Below are positions 22,382-33,612 of a stretch of DNA of 64,000 nt, in pieces. A model generated the notes under the pieces. The model made no database searches. It was not told the DNA's origin and saw nothing but the letters and a program-made list of their open reading frames with translations. Each line of letters opens with the position of its first letter. Within the stretch, counting starts at the first letter, position 1. The stretch comes from Kudoa neothunni (taxonomy: Eukaryota; Cnidaria): NCBI GenBank assembly GCA_964304625.1, contig OZ199838.1, forward strand, positions 8,370,001 through 8,434,000. Reading direction: 5' to 3'. The translations under genes and the position numbers were made by a program.

Positions 22382-23170
22382 CGATGGGTTTTTCGTATTT
22401 TCATCATTTTTTCTTTATTTGTAAACTTTTTTTAATTAAATTTTAATATGATATTCTAATATTGAATCTTTACTTTTACAGAAACTTTCAGAATAAATGA
22501 TAAACAAGAAGTTAAAAAGTACAAAAAATCGATTGCCTACTGTAGTATACTTCCAACGGATTTTTTAGATTTTTTTCGAAAAGTTTACGTTTAAATCTAA
22601 TTTTAAATGGTTCAATAAGATATTTATAAGCTTTTATTTGTCATGATTTTCGTTAAATTGTACAATCAATTTATTATAATAGAGAACCTGTGAGGTCCCG
22701 CGGGACCCCACACCGGAACGCGTGTGATTTTTTCGCGCACCGTCCCGGGAGGGTTAGCCCATAAGGGGTCCAATGTTTTGATTTTAGTTATAATTTATAT
22801 ATACGTATTAATTCATTAATAAACAACACAAATACGATGGATTTTTGAAATATTAAATATTTAATGAATTACAGTTGAGTTCGTAATTGGCCGAAAAAGC
22901 AACGAAAAACTACCGACGTGCGATTTTCTAATGGCAAGTTTGTGTTTGCGGTATACAAAAAACAGCTGATTTAATGTGAAAAATTGGAAATAATTATGCT
23001 ATATGGAATTTTATTGAGCATTTCATATGCGTATAACATTTGCAGTTCGTACATAAATACATTGTAATTTTTTTACCAACTATACATCTACGTTTCTTTT
23101 TTATAGGATGGGTATTATGCAGGGGTTTTTTGCACATTGATGAAACTTGGAGTTTTGATAGGGACGATGT

Positions 23171-24735
23171 TCAGGTAAGTTTTTCATGGCCACTAATGCT
23201 GATTAAACATGTTACGATATTTCTAATATGATTTAATAATTTTATTTTTTTATCATTTGTATAGATAACCAATTTATATGAGTTTACCACAGGCAGGGAT
23301 AACATATTGGTAAACAGTGGCCAATACAATTTTTTAGATTTCATATTGATTCTGTAACATGAAACTGAAGCATCGACTCCTCCCATTTAATTGTTGTACA
23401 TATATCACATGTGAGGTTGAGGAACGTTGTCGTAAATTTTTTTAGATTTAAAATATCGTCGGAATTGTTGGACAGGTTCGGCATTTAGTGCATTACTCCT
23501 TAGAGCTATAGGTTTTGTGTCATTCCAATATATACAATTAATTCTAAATTCTTTATCCTTAAGTGTTACGTAGAAACCTCCCGTTTTTTCCATCATTTTA
23601 TTTGATGTAAATGGACATTTGGAAGTACGATGGGTTCTCACAGTGCCGCTTTCTTTGAGAGATCTTTTATTCAATTCAATGAACAATTTATATGATGTGA
23701 AAAAATTGTTCATATAAATATGAACGTCGGGTTTATCCTTAAGAGCATCCGCAAAGTTCAGCACAACACTGCCTCCGAGGCCAAAATATTTATCATATTT
23801 CGCCGACCTTCCCGTATAAACATCAAAGCTATACACAAAACTATCAGCAGATGCCAACATCCACTGCTTAAAACCAAATCGAATTGGTTTTCCTCTCATA
23901 AACATTTTGCATGAGTGGTGGCCTGTATATGGAATCATCGGTTCATCGACACGAGCGTTATTATGGAAAACATCAAATTTTTTAAAATTTGCATTCAGTT
24001 TTTTTATTATTTATGTAAGTTTGAAAAGTTTATCTCCAGGATCTGAATTGGCGTTATCATTAAGGTGAATATATGATTTTATAGTCTTGAAGCGTTTATA
24101 GGGCATGCATTTCCTGACTGTATCAACCCCAGAGTCCATTGCAGATTCCCAATACATATGTTGTTGGGGTAATTAATTATATCCAGACAGTAGCAAAATA
24201 TCAATGAATGATTTTAGTTCCTTTAACGATAAGTGGAAAGAATGGTCATTCTTTTGGCGAGCGTACACATTACTTTGTTTAACAATGTGCATCAATAAAT
24301 TTTCATCAAACAATTCATAAAATGTTCCAAGTGAATCGTATTTTTCGACCGAAATGTTTGTTGGCAACTCATTTTTGTTTCACGGAAAAACATTGGTTTC
24401 CGCATCGGATGATAAATTTGATGAATGAAGAATTTTTTCCCCACTTGACCATGGAGTTTTCATCAGTCTGGCCATTATCTAATGTTGAAAATACCTCAAC
24501 TTCCCCTCAAACTTCGGGGACATTCCTGATGTCAACATCGTTTGAATCTCAGCTGACAAAACGTTCTTCTTCGTCCGTTAAAATGTCAACCGTTTCAGGA
24601 GGTAATGTCACAATATCGATGCAATTTATTTCATCATCATTATTATCAATTTCATCAACTGCGTCGATCAAATTCCTATACCTCATCTCTCAAGTAACAA
24701 GTGAAGGATTACAACCGTGCCTCGGTGTTGCGTAG
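23171..24735 (-). pseudogene. piggyBac transposase, second lineage (PGBD3-like)
   Basis: Reading leftwards from about 24717: an acidic leader (EIDNNDDEINCIDIVTLPPE), an N-terminal domain (24173-24367), KRFKTIKSYIHLNDNA in a further frame near 24070, and the core at 23405-23938 with MFMRGKPIRFGFKQWM and PDVHIYMNNFFTSYKLF. The third-Asp block MGGVDASVSCYRI, with KKLYWPLFTNML, is at 23171-23386. The usual second catalytic Asp (D-N-F-F) is Asn here, so the enzyme would be dead even without the frame changes. The C-terminal zinc domain was not found. Terminal repeats were not resolved. It groups with the nested copy at 47392-48306. Confidence 0.82.
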
Positions 24736-24764
24736 TAAGTTGGGACCGCCAACTTACTACGCAA
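24728..24764. repeat. Perfect 16-bp-stem hairpin
   Basis: TTGCGTAGTAAGTTGG, a 5-nt spacer GACCG, and its exact reverse complement. It overlaps the N-terminal edge of the piggyBac transposase remnant. The half-site TACTACGCAA recurs singly at 25347 and similar strings at 25385 and 25937, so it may belong to an unrecognised transposon end. Confidence 0.7.
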
Positions 24765-25593
24765 TATCCAGTTTCACGCAAGCGCATTATGCAAAAAAAT
24801 CGATTAAACCATTTATTGGCTCCTTTTTAAACATAAATTCATTTATGTAATGAAAGTAAGATTTTTATATTTTTCATTTTATATTTAGAGAAAGTGCCCA
24901 CCATTTAATCTGCGGTTCCCTTTCTTTAAAATAACTGATTTTCAATCCATAACAGGATGTAAATCACACAGACCTTCCGGATCTTGGCTTGCAAAGGTTT
25001 GTCGATTAATTGTTCCTTCTGACACTTATCATCAGAGATACTGGCGTATGACACGCTATTAAATTAGACCACCAATAAAGTCTCTCCTTCATCCACGGTT
25101 CCGTTTGTTAGAAATGTCGTAGCTGGAAAGTTTTTGTTCCGTCTAAAAGATTCTACCGAGGGTTGAATGTTCTTTATATTTAAAATGTATTTTTTTACCA
25201 AGACAATTATTCTATTACTAAGATCAAATTCCTAAGCTGTTTATGTTTGAACTCCTTATTGACTTAATTGAATTATTACAACTGATAATTTTAAATTTCT
25301 TGTCAACGTCCCTCTGTATCCTTGGCATGGTCAAATTTACTACGCAACGTCGAATCAAAACGGAATTTCTGGACCTTAGAATTGCTACGCAATACTAAAT
25401 TATTTCGCAATACCGAGAAATTTCATATTAATTTTTATATTCATAGATATTTTTACACATATCTTACGAGATAATAATGTAATTATTACTTTGTAGTATC
25501 CAAATTTATAAAAAACTAGCGCGAACCGCCCAGCTTTGCTTGGGGAATATTTCACAAATCGAGACATGCAGCAACCGAAAAGCATTTAAGAAA
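24765..25593. other. Non-coding stretch left of the gap
   Basis: No gene is recognised. A GAGGGTTGA at about 25157 resembles a mutated piggyBac end. 25247-25593 is duplicated after the gap. Confidence 0.5.
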
Positions 25594-26153
25594 NNNNNNN
25601 NNNNNNNNNNNNNNNNNNNNNNNNNNNNNNNNNNNNNNNNNNNNNNNNNNNNNNNNNNNNNNNNNNNNNNNNNNNNNNNNNNNNNNNNNNNNNNNNNNNN
25701 NNNNNNNNNNNNNNNNNNNNNNNNNNNNNNNNNNNNNNNNNNNNNNNNNNNNNNNNNNNNNNNNNNNNNNNNNNNNNNNNNNNNNNNNNNNNNGTTTGAA
25801 CTCCTTATTGACTTAATTGAATTATTACAACTGATAATTTTAAATTTCTTGTCAACGTCCCTCTGTATCCTTGGCAATGGTCAAATTTACTACGCAACGT
25901 CGAATCAAAACGGAATTTCTGGACCTTAGAATTGCTACGCAATACTAAATTTATTTCGCAGAATACCGAGAAATTTCATATTAATTATTTTATATTCATA
26001 GATATTTTTTACACATATCTTACGAGATAATAATGTAATTATTAACTTTGTAGTATCCAAATTTATTAAAAAACTAGCGCGAACCGCCCAGCTTTGCTTG
26101 GGGGAATATTTCACAAATCGAGACATTGCAGCAACCGAAAAGCATTTAAGAAA
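25247..26153. other. Assembly gap with duplicated flanks
   Basis: There is a run of exactly 200 N at 25594-25793. The sequence left of it (25247-25593) is repeated right of it (25794-26153) almost base for base. The right copy has about a dozen extra single bases, mostly in homopolymers (for example GGCAATGG versus GGCATGG). This is what two overlapping contig ends look like when not merged. Confidence 0.85.
25516..25547 (-). repeat. Helitron-like 3' end
   Basis: On the minus strand, the imperfect hairpin CCCCAAGCAAAGCTGGG is followed by CGGTTCGCGCTAG and then T. A hairpin about 10 bp before CTRR, with insertion next to T, is the Helitron 3' signature. The same sequence recurs at 26074-26104 because of the assembly duplication. 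Confidence 0.45.
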
Positions 26154-26199
26154 TATGAGACAATAAACAAACGATATGAGAATAGATAGTTATATAGGA

Positions 26200-28033
26200 A
26201 TTAAACAGTTCCGTTGTATATTCTCGAAAAATAGCTAAAGCAGAATTGAAATTATATGCTTTTGTTGCGGAACACAATTACCGCTTTTAATCTTGGATCA
26301 TATGCCTGATTTAGTTGCCAAGTTTGTGAAGATTCTGCTATTCGCAAAGATATTAAATATGCTCGAATGGAAGGCAAAGGTGTTTTTCGTCATGTTATTG
26401 GGAAATATTACTTAAAAAACTTAATTTCAAAATTAAAAAACAACCAAATTTTTCATTAATAATAGATGAAACCACAGATATATCCACAACTAAACAACTA
26501 GTTTTAGTAGCTCGGTATTATGATGACGATGTTAAAAACACAATGGACAAATATTTGGTCATGTTGGGAGATAACGAATTGTACTGGCAAAAGAATTTTT
26601 GAATCATTGATAAAGTTTTTTTTAACTTAATAATATCTCCATTCATAATCTTATCGGATTTTCCAATGACCAATTGCAAATGTTATGATGGGGTAACAAA
26701 AGTGGTGTCCAGAGTTTACTGAAACAAATTATTCCTTCGGCTTTACGTGCAAGGTTTGCGTTTGTCACAGCAAATTTTTGTAAGTGCGTCTAAAGCTTGT
26801 CCTCAACTTCCTAACGAGTTGGAAGATTTAGCTAGTAAGTATTTACACATACGTTTCGAATAGCTCAAAAACATTTGATTGAATACAAGGAATTTCAAAA
26901 GATAATGGTTATTTGTCCTAGCAAGATATTACACCCTTGTAGCACAAGATGGTTGTCACTTGAACAAGTCGTCGCTAGAATACTCGATCAATGGAATGCA
27001 CTTAAAATGTTTTTCGCTACTGCAGTATCAGTAAATGATTTTGAACCAGAAAAATTAATAAATCATATGTATTTTGAATGCTTAAACTTTATACTCCTTG
27101 TAGTGAGCAAACTTAATCTTGAATTCTAATCAAAAACCTCTCGAATACACACACAAGCTAAAAAATTCAATTAGTGTTACAGTAAAAGTCATTCTCAGCT
27201 TATTTAAGAAAAGAGAAATCATTAAAAACGTGGATATTTGTAACATTAATAACCCTTAAAATTATCTTCCATTAGGTAGTGTTTGTCGTGGATCCAACGT
27301 GGACTTGCATCTATACAATGAATCCTTCCATAATACATTCACAAGAATATCTCCAATACAAGATATATACATTAACTTCTATATTGCCTTAAAAAATGAA
27401 ATATTTGATCGATTTCTATACAATAATTCATTTAAAGAAGTTGAATTGTTTGAGGCCATGGATCCAAGTAACGTAAATGAAGGTAAGCCCGAGTCTATCA
27501 TACCCCTTGCAGCAAGCTTCCCCAATGGTGGATATTGAATGGAGAAAATTAACTTTCGAAGACTCAAATCTCTTTTCGATAAGTGACCTCGAAATATTTT
27601 GGTACGATGTATCAGAAAAAAGAATTGGCGATGTTCCTAAATATCCATTAATTTCAAAAACTAATGATGAGATTGCTTTCAATTACCTCATTTTTCTGCT
27701 TGTGTCAAAAGAATATTTTCCCAATTCAACATAATCAAAATAAAAAATAGATTATTATTGAAGACCGAAACATTAAACAGTTTGGTTTATTCGAAAAGAT
27801 TTTTTTATAATACAGATTGTTACAAAATAGAACCTGCCTGAAAAATTCAGTAATAGCGTTCATAGAGACAAACCTTTATGAAGATAACTGTAATGAAACA
27901 ATTTCATTTTAGATAGATTAAAAAACATTGTAAAATAACTATGTTTTCCCCCTTAATCTCTTTGTTGCGTAGATTAAATGTGGTACGTTTTTCAAAAATG
28001 TTTGGTACTTTTTTCGCTAATCTTCTGGCAACC
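26200..28033 (+). mobile_element. hAT element, long copy, degraded
   Basis: The right end CTAATCTTCTGGCAACCATG near 28019-28033 matches the right repeat of the hAT at 6447-7756. The last 600 bp are close to identical to that element. The left end was not found; it may have been lost near the assembly gap. This copy keeps transposase sequence that the short copy lacks. Confidence 0.7.
26229..27800 (+). pseudogene. hAT transposase (ZBED5/FAM200-like), many frame changes
   Basis: In order: ELKLYAFVAEHN, SLIIDETTDISTTKQLVLVA-like catalytic block near 26456-26520 (family pattern D-E-T-T-D-I-S), KILHPCSTRWLSLEQVVARI at about 26920-26985 (CxxxRW block), then the C-terminal part from 27437 with EAMDPSNVNEGKPESIIPLA and the dimerisation region to about 27770. 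Pieces lie in several frames (26875-27129, 27299-27538, 27477-27734). A 29-base deletion relative to 7245 changes frame near 27522. It is inactive. Confidence 0.78.
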
Positions 28034-28539
28034 ATGATGCAAAACAAACGCTTCAAATAATTTTGCTTGTAAATTATTTAAAACGAGTAATCATAGCATT
28101 ATATAATGCTTAAAATTATTCAAAATATTAGCGAACCTTTTAATACTTAAAATAACTAAGGTACGTACGACCGATCCATTACTGTATTTAAGTTTCAGTA
28201 ATTTGTGAAAAGAGAGACACGCTGGATAACTAAACTAAAATAAAACCCATGGTTGCGCGCGCGTGTCTAAAAACCATCCCCCTTGGTGACATGCGTAGGA
28301 ATGATCAATTCAAGACGCAACTTTTTATTCGCAATATGTAATTTTCTATAAGTGATTTCATTTTCTTAATGTTTTATAGTCATACTATTTCTGAGCTTGA
28401 AATATGTATCAATTCATATAGCCGTAAGAATTTTTTTGCGGCCTGAAATAAACTTTTGTAGCTCCTCACTCTTGTCATAAAACTATTTCAGATGGTTGAT
28501 AGAGTTTTAATAAATTCAAAGGAGGAAAAATAAGATTTT

Positions 28540-28996
28540 ATATGCTAATTTTCTATGCGAAGTGGTCATACATTACTAAAACAAATTTGAACCAGCTCAA
28601 CAATATAGCTGAACGCGTTTATAATGAGTGCCTCATTCAGGTTTACTTTTTTGGAGTTGAATAAAAACGTCTTTATGTATACTAGAATGTTTGAAATTAC
28701 TGGTGAATCTTTATTGTATAGTGGAATGAAACCTCAATGGTTTGGAATTAATTCAGTACCTTCCTTTATGCTTATATCCCCTAATATTACATATATCCAT
28801 TCTGGGCAATGACGACTTGGATCTAAATAAAGTTAAGTCATTAATCACGCCCATTCCTAAACATGATATACACAATATACCCTTGCTCGCTGGCCGATTT
28901 CGAACTGAAAGAAATGTTGATCCACCCTTCGGTTTACGTACCCTAGGGCTTAGTTTATTATTTTTGTTGATCAGTTATTTGATGGAAAAAGTTTGA
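28540..28996 (+). CDS. Thioredoxin-like gene fragment lacking CxxC
   Basis: A frame near 28544 reads IFYAKWSYITKTNLNQLNNI, then AERVYNE. This is the thioredoxin pattern F-Y-A-x-W-C-x-x-C-K...L-x-x-x-A, with the two Cys replaced. A second frame (28624-28812) continues FTFLELNKN, then WFGINSVPSFMLISPNITYI, the thioredoxin cis-Pro strand (V-P-T/S). A third (28742-28996) gives DLDLNKVKSLI and a C-terminal membrane segment GLRTLGLSLLFLLISY. The order suits a membrane-anchored thioredoxin-like protein such as a TMX or TXNDC15 relative. The frame switches could be tiny introns or decay; I could not settle the splice sites. Upstream exons were not found. Confidence 0.4.
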
Positions 28997-29292
28997 TGGA
29001 ATCGAGAACATTTTTCTGTTTAATTGAAAAAAAAATTGTCATTAGAAAAGATTTTTTACTTGTTTGTATTTGTATAATGTTCACCATCCTAAAAGTGGTC
29101 TCTTTTTTCCGCACAAATTAAAAGCTCATAAATTTTAAATATACTCATTAGCTTTTGATTTTTTCTACGTTAATCGTCTCATTTCTAAACTTTAAATGTA
29201 ATTAATGTGATAAATAATGGGCGGTGCCGCTAATCTCTTATGAGAAACTAAGATGCGGCTGATCCGAGGCGCGGAAATGAATCTTATATTAT

Positions 29293-30716
29293 AGGGTTTC
29301 TCATTTATATTTATACTCGGCATTTTTGCAGGTTAATCTCGGCACCTTTGCAATTTAAATTAAGCGTATTCGCGTTTAGTCTTTAAATTTGTGTGAATGC
29401 GTAGAAATCATGAACCGGAGAAAAAAATATGTATTATATTTATTCCAATAACCTCAGTAAAATTATTATTCTAGAATAATTTCACCTCTAGAAGACCTGG
29501 TGACGTAGCCCAACATTTTGCGATAGAAACCGTCACAATGTTGGGACGTGATTTCTTGTAAACATTTTTTTATCGCATTCTTCAACTCGTTTTCATTTTG
29601 ACATTGCCTACGGATAACTAGATTTTTCCAAACAGAGAATATATTCTCTATTGGATTCAGAAATGGACTATACGGAGGTAAATATCTTATCGTGAATTTT
29701 TGTTGAAGGATTAATTCTTTTAGTCCGTCCCTTATAATGATGTATTTTCGCATTGGTCCATAACGAAAACAGGATTATCAGTACCACTTGATACACAGTT
29801 GGATGTTAATTCCTGTAGACAAATTTTAAAATCCTCACCTGAAACCGCTCGCTCGTGTATCTTACTATATATGATGCCTTTTTGTTGATTGCAGCAACTA
29901 CAGATATGTTTCTGCTTCCTGCTGCAGAAACAAAACAATATGCAGAAGTTCCTCTCAAAGAGCGACCTCTTTAGGTCTTGTGACCACTGAAAATCCGACT
30001 TCGTCGAGAAATACAATACTTTCATGTGGTACATTGGTTTCTAAGTCTCTGAACATCTCAGCATATTCAATTCTCTTTTGAAGCGTCGTCTCACAATTTC
30101 TTCTCTCGGGGACCCTTACTTCGGGATTTTAAAGTGTAATGAAATTTACCGATAACTCTGTCTATCGTGCTTAGGGACACTGTTATTCCAAACTCGTCAT
30201 TAACTTTTTGTTTAAGTTCTTTAAACGTAATTTGAGAGTTGTCGTCCACCCACCTGATAATATTTTCCTTCTGATCAGGAGAGAGGAGTGAAGGTCTTTT
30301 TCCGCCTCTAGATTTTGCATCTAGTGTTCCGGTTTCGCGAAACTTTGATAATATGGACTACACGGTGGATCTTGGTAGATGCATTTCGGAAGCAATGTAA
30401 GTATCACTTCTTCCACTTAAACAGAAATTAAACATTTGTTCTCTTAAGTAGAAAGAAATAGTTTTTCGCAGCTTTCTTTTTTCTTTGTGTGTTGGTATAT
30501 TAAAAATTTCGATATCATCGGATATGGAGCTCTCAGATTCAACGATATGATCTCTGCTATTAGGGTTCATCTAATGAATTCAATCTCTTAATAATATGAA
30601 AATAATTTAACAAAAAAAACTTTTTTCAACTAACGCGAGATATTAAAAAATTTGAATACTACTGTTGAGGTGCTGAGATTAAATGCAAAAGTGCCGAGTA
30701 TAAATGAGAAACCCCA
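29293..30716 (-). mobile_element. Tc1/mariner (IS630-type) element
   Basis: The inverted repeats read GGGTTTCTCATTTATA, then CTCGGCA-T/C-TTTTGCA and AATCTC-G/A-GCACC on each side. They start at about 29294 and end at about 30715, next to TA. The transposase remnants inside are on the minus strand. Total length of about 1.42 kb is normal for the family. Confidence 0.85.
29466..30570 (-). pseudogene. Tc1/mariner transposase, frameshifted
   Basis: Reading leftwards from 30570: an N-terminal part with a helix-turn-helix (YLREQMFNFCLSGRSDTYIA, then SEMHLPRSTV), a middle part in other frames (EKENIIRWVDDNSQITFKEL-like near 30190-30260), 29732-30034 with FVMDQCENTS, and 29466-29753 with RYLPPYSPFLNPIENIFSVW, the DDE_3 block containing the last acidic residue. 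At least three frame changes. Much of the catalytic fold is still readable. Confidence 0.78.
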
Positions 30717-31273
30717 TAATTAGATAACCTATTATTGTTGGTGTACTATTGCGTGATATTTTGTATTGTGGAGCTAAATACAAGAATGCAACACTTAAGA
30801 TAACACGATGTATTGATGGCTTAGGGTGTTTAATTTATTGGAATTCCGCGAAGAGGGAATGTTATCCCAGATTACGCGCAAAAAATAAAACAATCTGATC
30901 TGCTATCAAACATCAAATTTCTCGGCACTTTTATCAACTCGTTTTGGTCTACTCTATTGCTTTCTATTCAATATTATTCGTATATAGTTTCCAATATCAA
31001 ATATATTACTTTTAGAATTATAGAGTGACTTATAGGTCCTGCGTAATCAAAAGAGAAATCGAAGTCATTACGCAAGAGCAATAACTACGCATGACAAATT
31101 GCGCACGCAAAAAAAACAAAAATTTTAAAAATTAGGTTATATTTTGACCAATTAACATACATGTTTAGTTCAATATTTGCAATAATTTTGAGTGCAAAAT
31201 AATCTATAATTTAAGGATACACCGAAAATGTATTGTGCGAAATGTTAAATCTATTATCTACTATCTATCTACT
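30717..31273. other. Non-coding stretch
   Basis: AT-rich; no gene seen. It contains several TACGCA strings (TTACGCGCAA at 30874, CTGCGTAATC at 31039, ATTACGCAAG at 31061), like those near 24740 and 25347. Confidence 0.5.
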
Positions 31274-32308
31274 TCTACTATATATATCAAGCTGAAGTGT
31301 CCATGTGTGTGTGTCAGCAAGTAGGTATGTGCGTCAAAATTTTTTAAAAATTACAATGTTTCCAGGAGTGTTTTAGAAAGTGATGATTTTGTCGATTCAA
31401 CGTTTGTTTATCGGATTACTTAAGTTTAACAATAAGATTAACGCCTGCTTATGACTAGCTGATGATCGGTTGAAGTTAATTTTCCCCTTTATATGCTTTA
31501 TCAAATTTAAATTAAGCGATATCGTCTGACATTTTATATAATGTTCGCACGTATATTTGTGGAGTTTTTAACATATTTGACATGATTAACACATTTTGAA
31601 CGTTCTATTAATGGTTATAGATATAATAAAAAAATCTAGATGTGTTTCATGAATAACGAATTTGTGGAGAACGTTAAAATTACATTGATTGAAGCGTTAT
31701 AATGGAAATACTGCGTTCGTAGGTTTCATTGAAATGGTTCGCGAAGTTGAACTTTCAGTGATTAAATTCAATTCAGATGGTTGTATTCTTATTTCATCTA
31801 ATTATATAGATTATATATGTTGATATTGAAGCGATTTTTAGCTGTTAGTTCGGGAAAAGCGCACTAATGTTTATTCCAGGCCAAGCGATGCTAATTTTAG
31901 CAATATCAATTAATTTTCATACGTTTTCTTCTATTTCTATTTTTTTATCTCTTAAAAAGTTAGTGATGCATACAGTTACCCAGCCCCAGTCGGGCCAGAA
32001 TTCGACTTTTAAAAATCCCCTGGACCAAAAAATAACATTTTAGATAACACTTTAAGGAAATTTAAATTATTTGGTTGCGATGCCGGGCCTCGAAATTTTT
32101 AAATGAGCACCGGGATTGGTACACTCCTTCACAGAAATGATCATAATTTTAACTTCATATTCACAGTCATTGAAGTATAATGCCTAAAAATTTTTTTAGT
32201 TGCTTTGTTTCTATGAGTTCATTATAAACTTTAATATATTTTCTTAATGCTATTAAAAACGACTCTAGGCGAAACCTTCCCCAAGCAACGCTGGGCAGTT
32301 TCCGTTAG
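31274..32308 (+). mobile_element. Non-autonomous Helitron-like element
   Basis: The 5' end TCTACTATATATATCAAGCT is followed by a GTGTGTGTGTCAG tract, a head common to animal Helitron-like elements. The 3' end has a hairpin CCCAAGCAACGCTGGG, then CAGTTTCCGTTAG and a T. The usual CTRR is TTAG here. There is no coding capacity in the 1035 bp. Matching 3' ends occur on the minus strand at 25516, 26074 and 62417, each followed by T. Confidence 0.5.
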
Positions 32309-32571
32309 TTATTGCTAATCGTAATAGAAAAAACGAGAACAACCGCACGCAATATGGTGTTTTTCTGGAGTCACATACTTTACCATTACCTTAGAGATTA
32401 AAATATTTTATTTTTTTAAAATTTTATTGACGTTTTTGTGAAAGAAAAATGTGGGATCCTCCTGGACCCCAAAACTGTTTGGTCTTGGTTTAAGTTATTG
32501 ATATAAAATCCTAGAAAACAAAAAATTCTTAATTTTAAAATAAATTACGAATATATAGAAACGTTGACTAT

Positions 32572-33612
32572 TTTACAGTATGTGTCGATCTTCGGAGATT
32601 TTCGCAAATTCTCGAATAATTGCTTTGGATGGAGGGTTTTAGGAAATTATTCACCTTAGAGGACGTCGGCGATATAACAGTTTTCTATTTTGCATATTTT
32701 CTTGAAGATAATGCATATACAATTAAAGTTTTGCAGAATCTTGGACTCCTACAAGGCTACATGAAGTGTTCGTGTGGCGCAGTAATGAAGATATCAACAA
32801 GAAAGGACACCGGTGAGGGCTTCCAATTTAGACTTACAGATTAACAACAACGATGCAAAGTAAGAAAAAAAAAAGTATTTTCGAATTATCGAAACTTCCT
32901 CTGTGGAAAAGTTTTATTTTTATGGTTTACGTCATACAAACCCCAACAGCGACTTTCGAAACGCTACAAATTTATTTCAAAATAGAGTCGCATACTATCA
33001 TTTTTGAATGGAAGAGTATTATTCATGATTTAATGGTTTCAAAACTTGGTAAAGAATCCGAAAAAACCAGGAGGGTGGGAGTTGTTGTACATATCGATGA
33101 AACCGCCATCTCAAAAAGAAAATACAATGTAGTTATATTTTTGAATAACCAACAGTATTGGGTGATAGGCAGGATAGATGAAGGTGGAAACTGCTTCTTA
33201 GAAATTTCTCGCCTTAGAAATCAGTGTTCTCGAGGGAATAATCACCGAGAATGTTGAAGACGGTTCCACAATATGGATAGTTGATTGGGGGTGGGTATAA
33301 TCTACTGGCGGATTTAGGATTTTTTCATGGGGAAGCGATCCATAAAGGAGATTTGTCTCAAACGAAGGTGCCCACACTAATCGAATCGAAGCTACTTGGG
33401 GAGCTTTCAAACGCAAATACAGAAACGCGACTAACGAAAGTCCGAACAACTTTTCTGGATATATATCCGATTTTTTATTTAGGCGTGAATGTAAAAATAA
33501 AGGATTGAGCACGGTGTGTAAATATATAATGGTTTTATATTCAATTTAATAATGTACCCGACTTTCCCCCAGAGTTATGTTTTTGTACCGAAGTTCGTCA
33601 CATTACTGTAAA
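32572..33612 (+). mobile_element. Merlin element, second copy
   Basis: Inverted repeats TTTACAGTATGTGTCGATCT (32572) and, inverted, TTTACAGTAATGTGACGAAC (ending 33612). The sequence is unrelated to the Merlin ends at 2938. The 8 bases on each side do not match, so the target duplication has decayed or the ends are slightly off. It holds a Merlin transposase. Confidence 0.75.
32620..33512 (+). pseudogene. Merlin transposase, broken
   Basis: The first frame, 32620-32844, has the N-terminal zinc-type part (YMKCSCGAVMKISTRKDTGE). The second, 32853-33257, has RRVGVVVHIDETAISKRKYN with the first catalytic Asp, and QYWVIGRIDEGGNCFLEISR. The last part, about 33258-33512, reads TIWIVDWGW and then TNRIEATWGAFKRKYRNATN with the catalytic Glu region; it has an in-frame stop and frame changes. 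The H-T-N-x-I-E-x-x-W-x-x-x-K block defines the ISXO2-like family. Confidence 0.8.

Larger units (their letters stand above)
18613..22542 (-). mobile_element. Tigger/pogo element with a nested piggyBac
   Basis: Inverted repeats CAGTAGGCAATCGATTTTT start at 18613 and end at 22542, each flanked by TA (18611-18612; 22543-22544), the Tc1/mariner-pogo target. A complete piggyBac occupies 18688-20583. Without it the element is about 2.0 kb. Its own gene remnants are on the minus strand at 21365-22381. A related end is seen at 62716. Confidence 0.85.
17432..22753 (+). mobile_element. Possible outer non-autonomous piggyBac holding the Tigger
   Basis: On the left, TTAA at 17428-17431 is followed by CCCTCTAACGGACTT and the hairpin GGGGTC-tgtgg-GACCCC at 17447-17463, with a second decayed copy at 17594-17626. 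That is a 5'-type end. On the right, hairpin GGTCCCG-CGGGACC at 22694-22707 lies 46 bp inside a TTAG (mutated TTAA) at 22754-22757, which is a 3'-type end. Orientation and end types agree. Removing the Tigger leaves about 1.4 kb with no transposase. Another possible TTAA end at 17961 makes the pairing uncertain. Confidence 0.4.
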
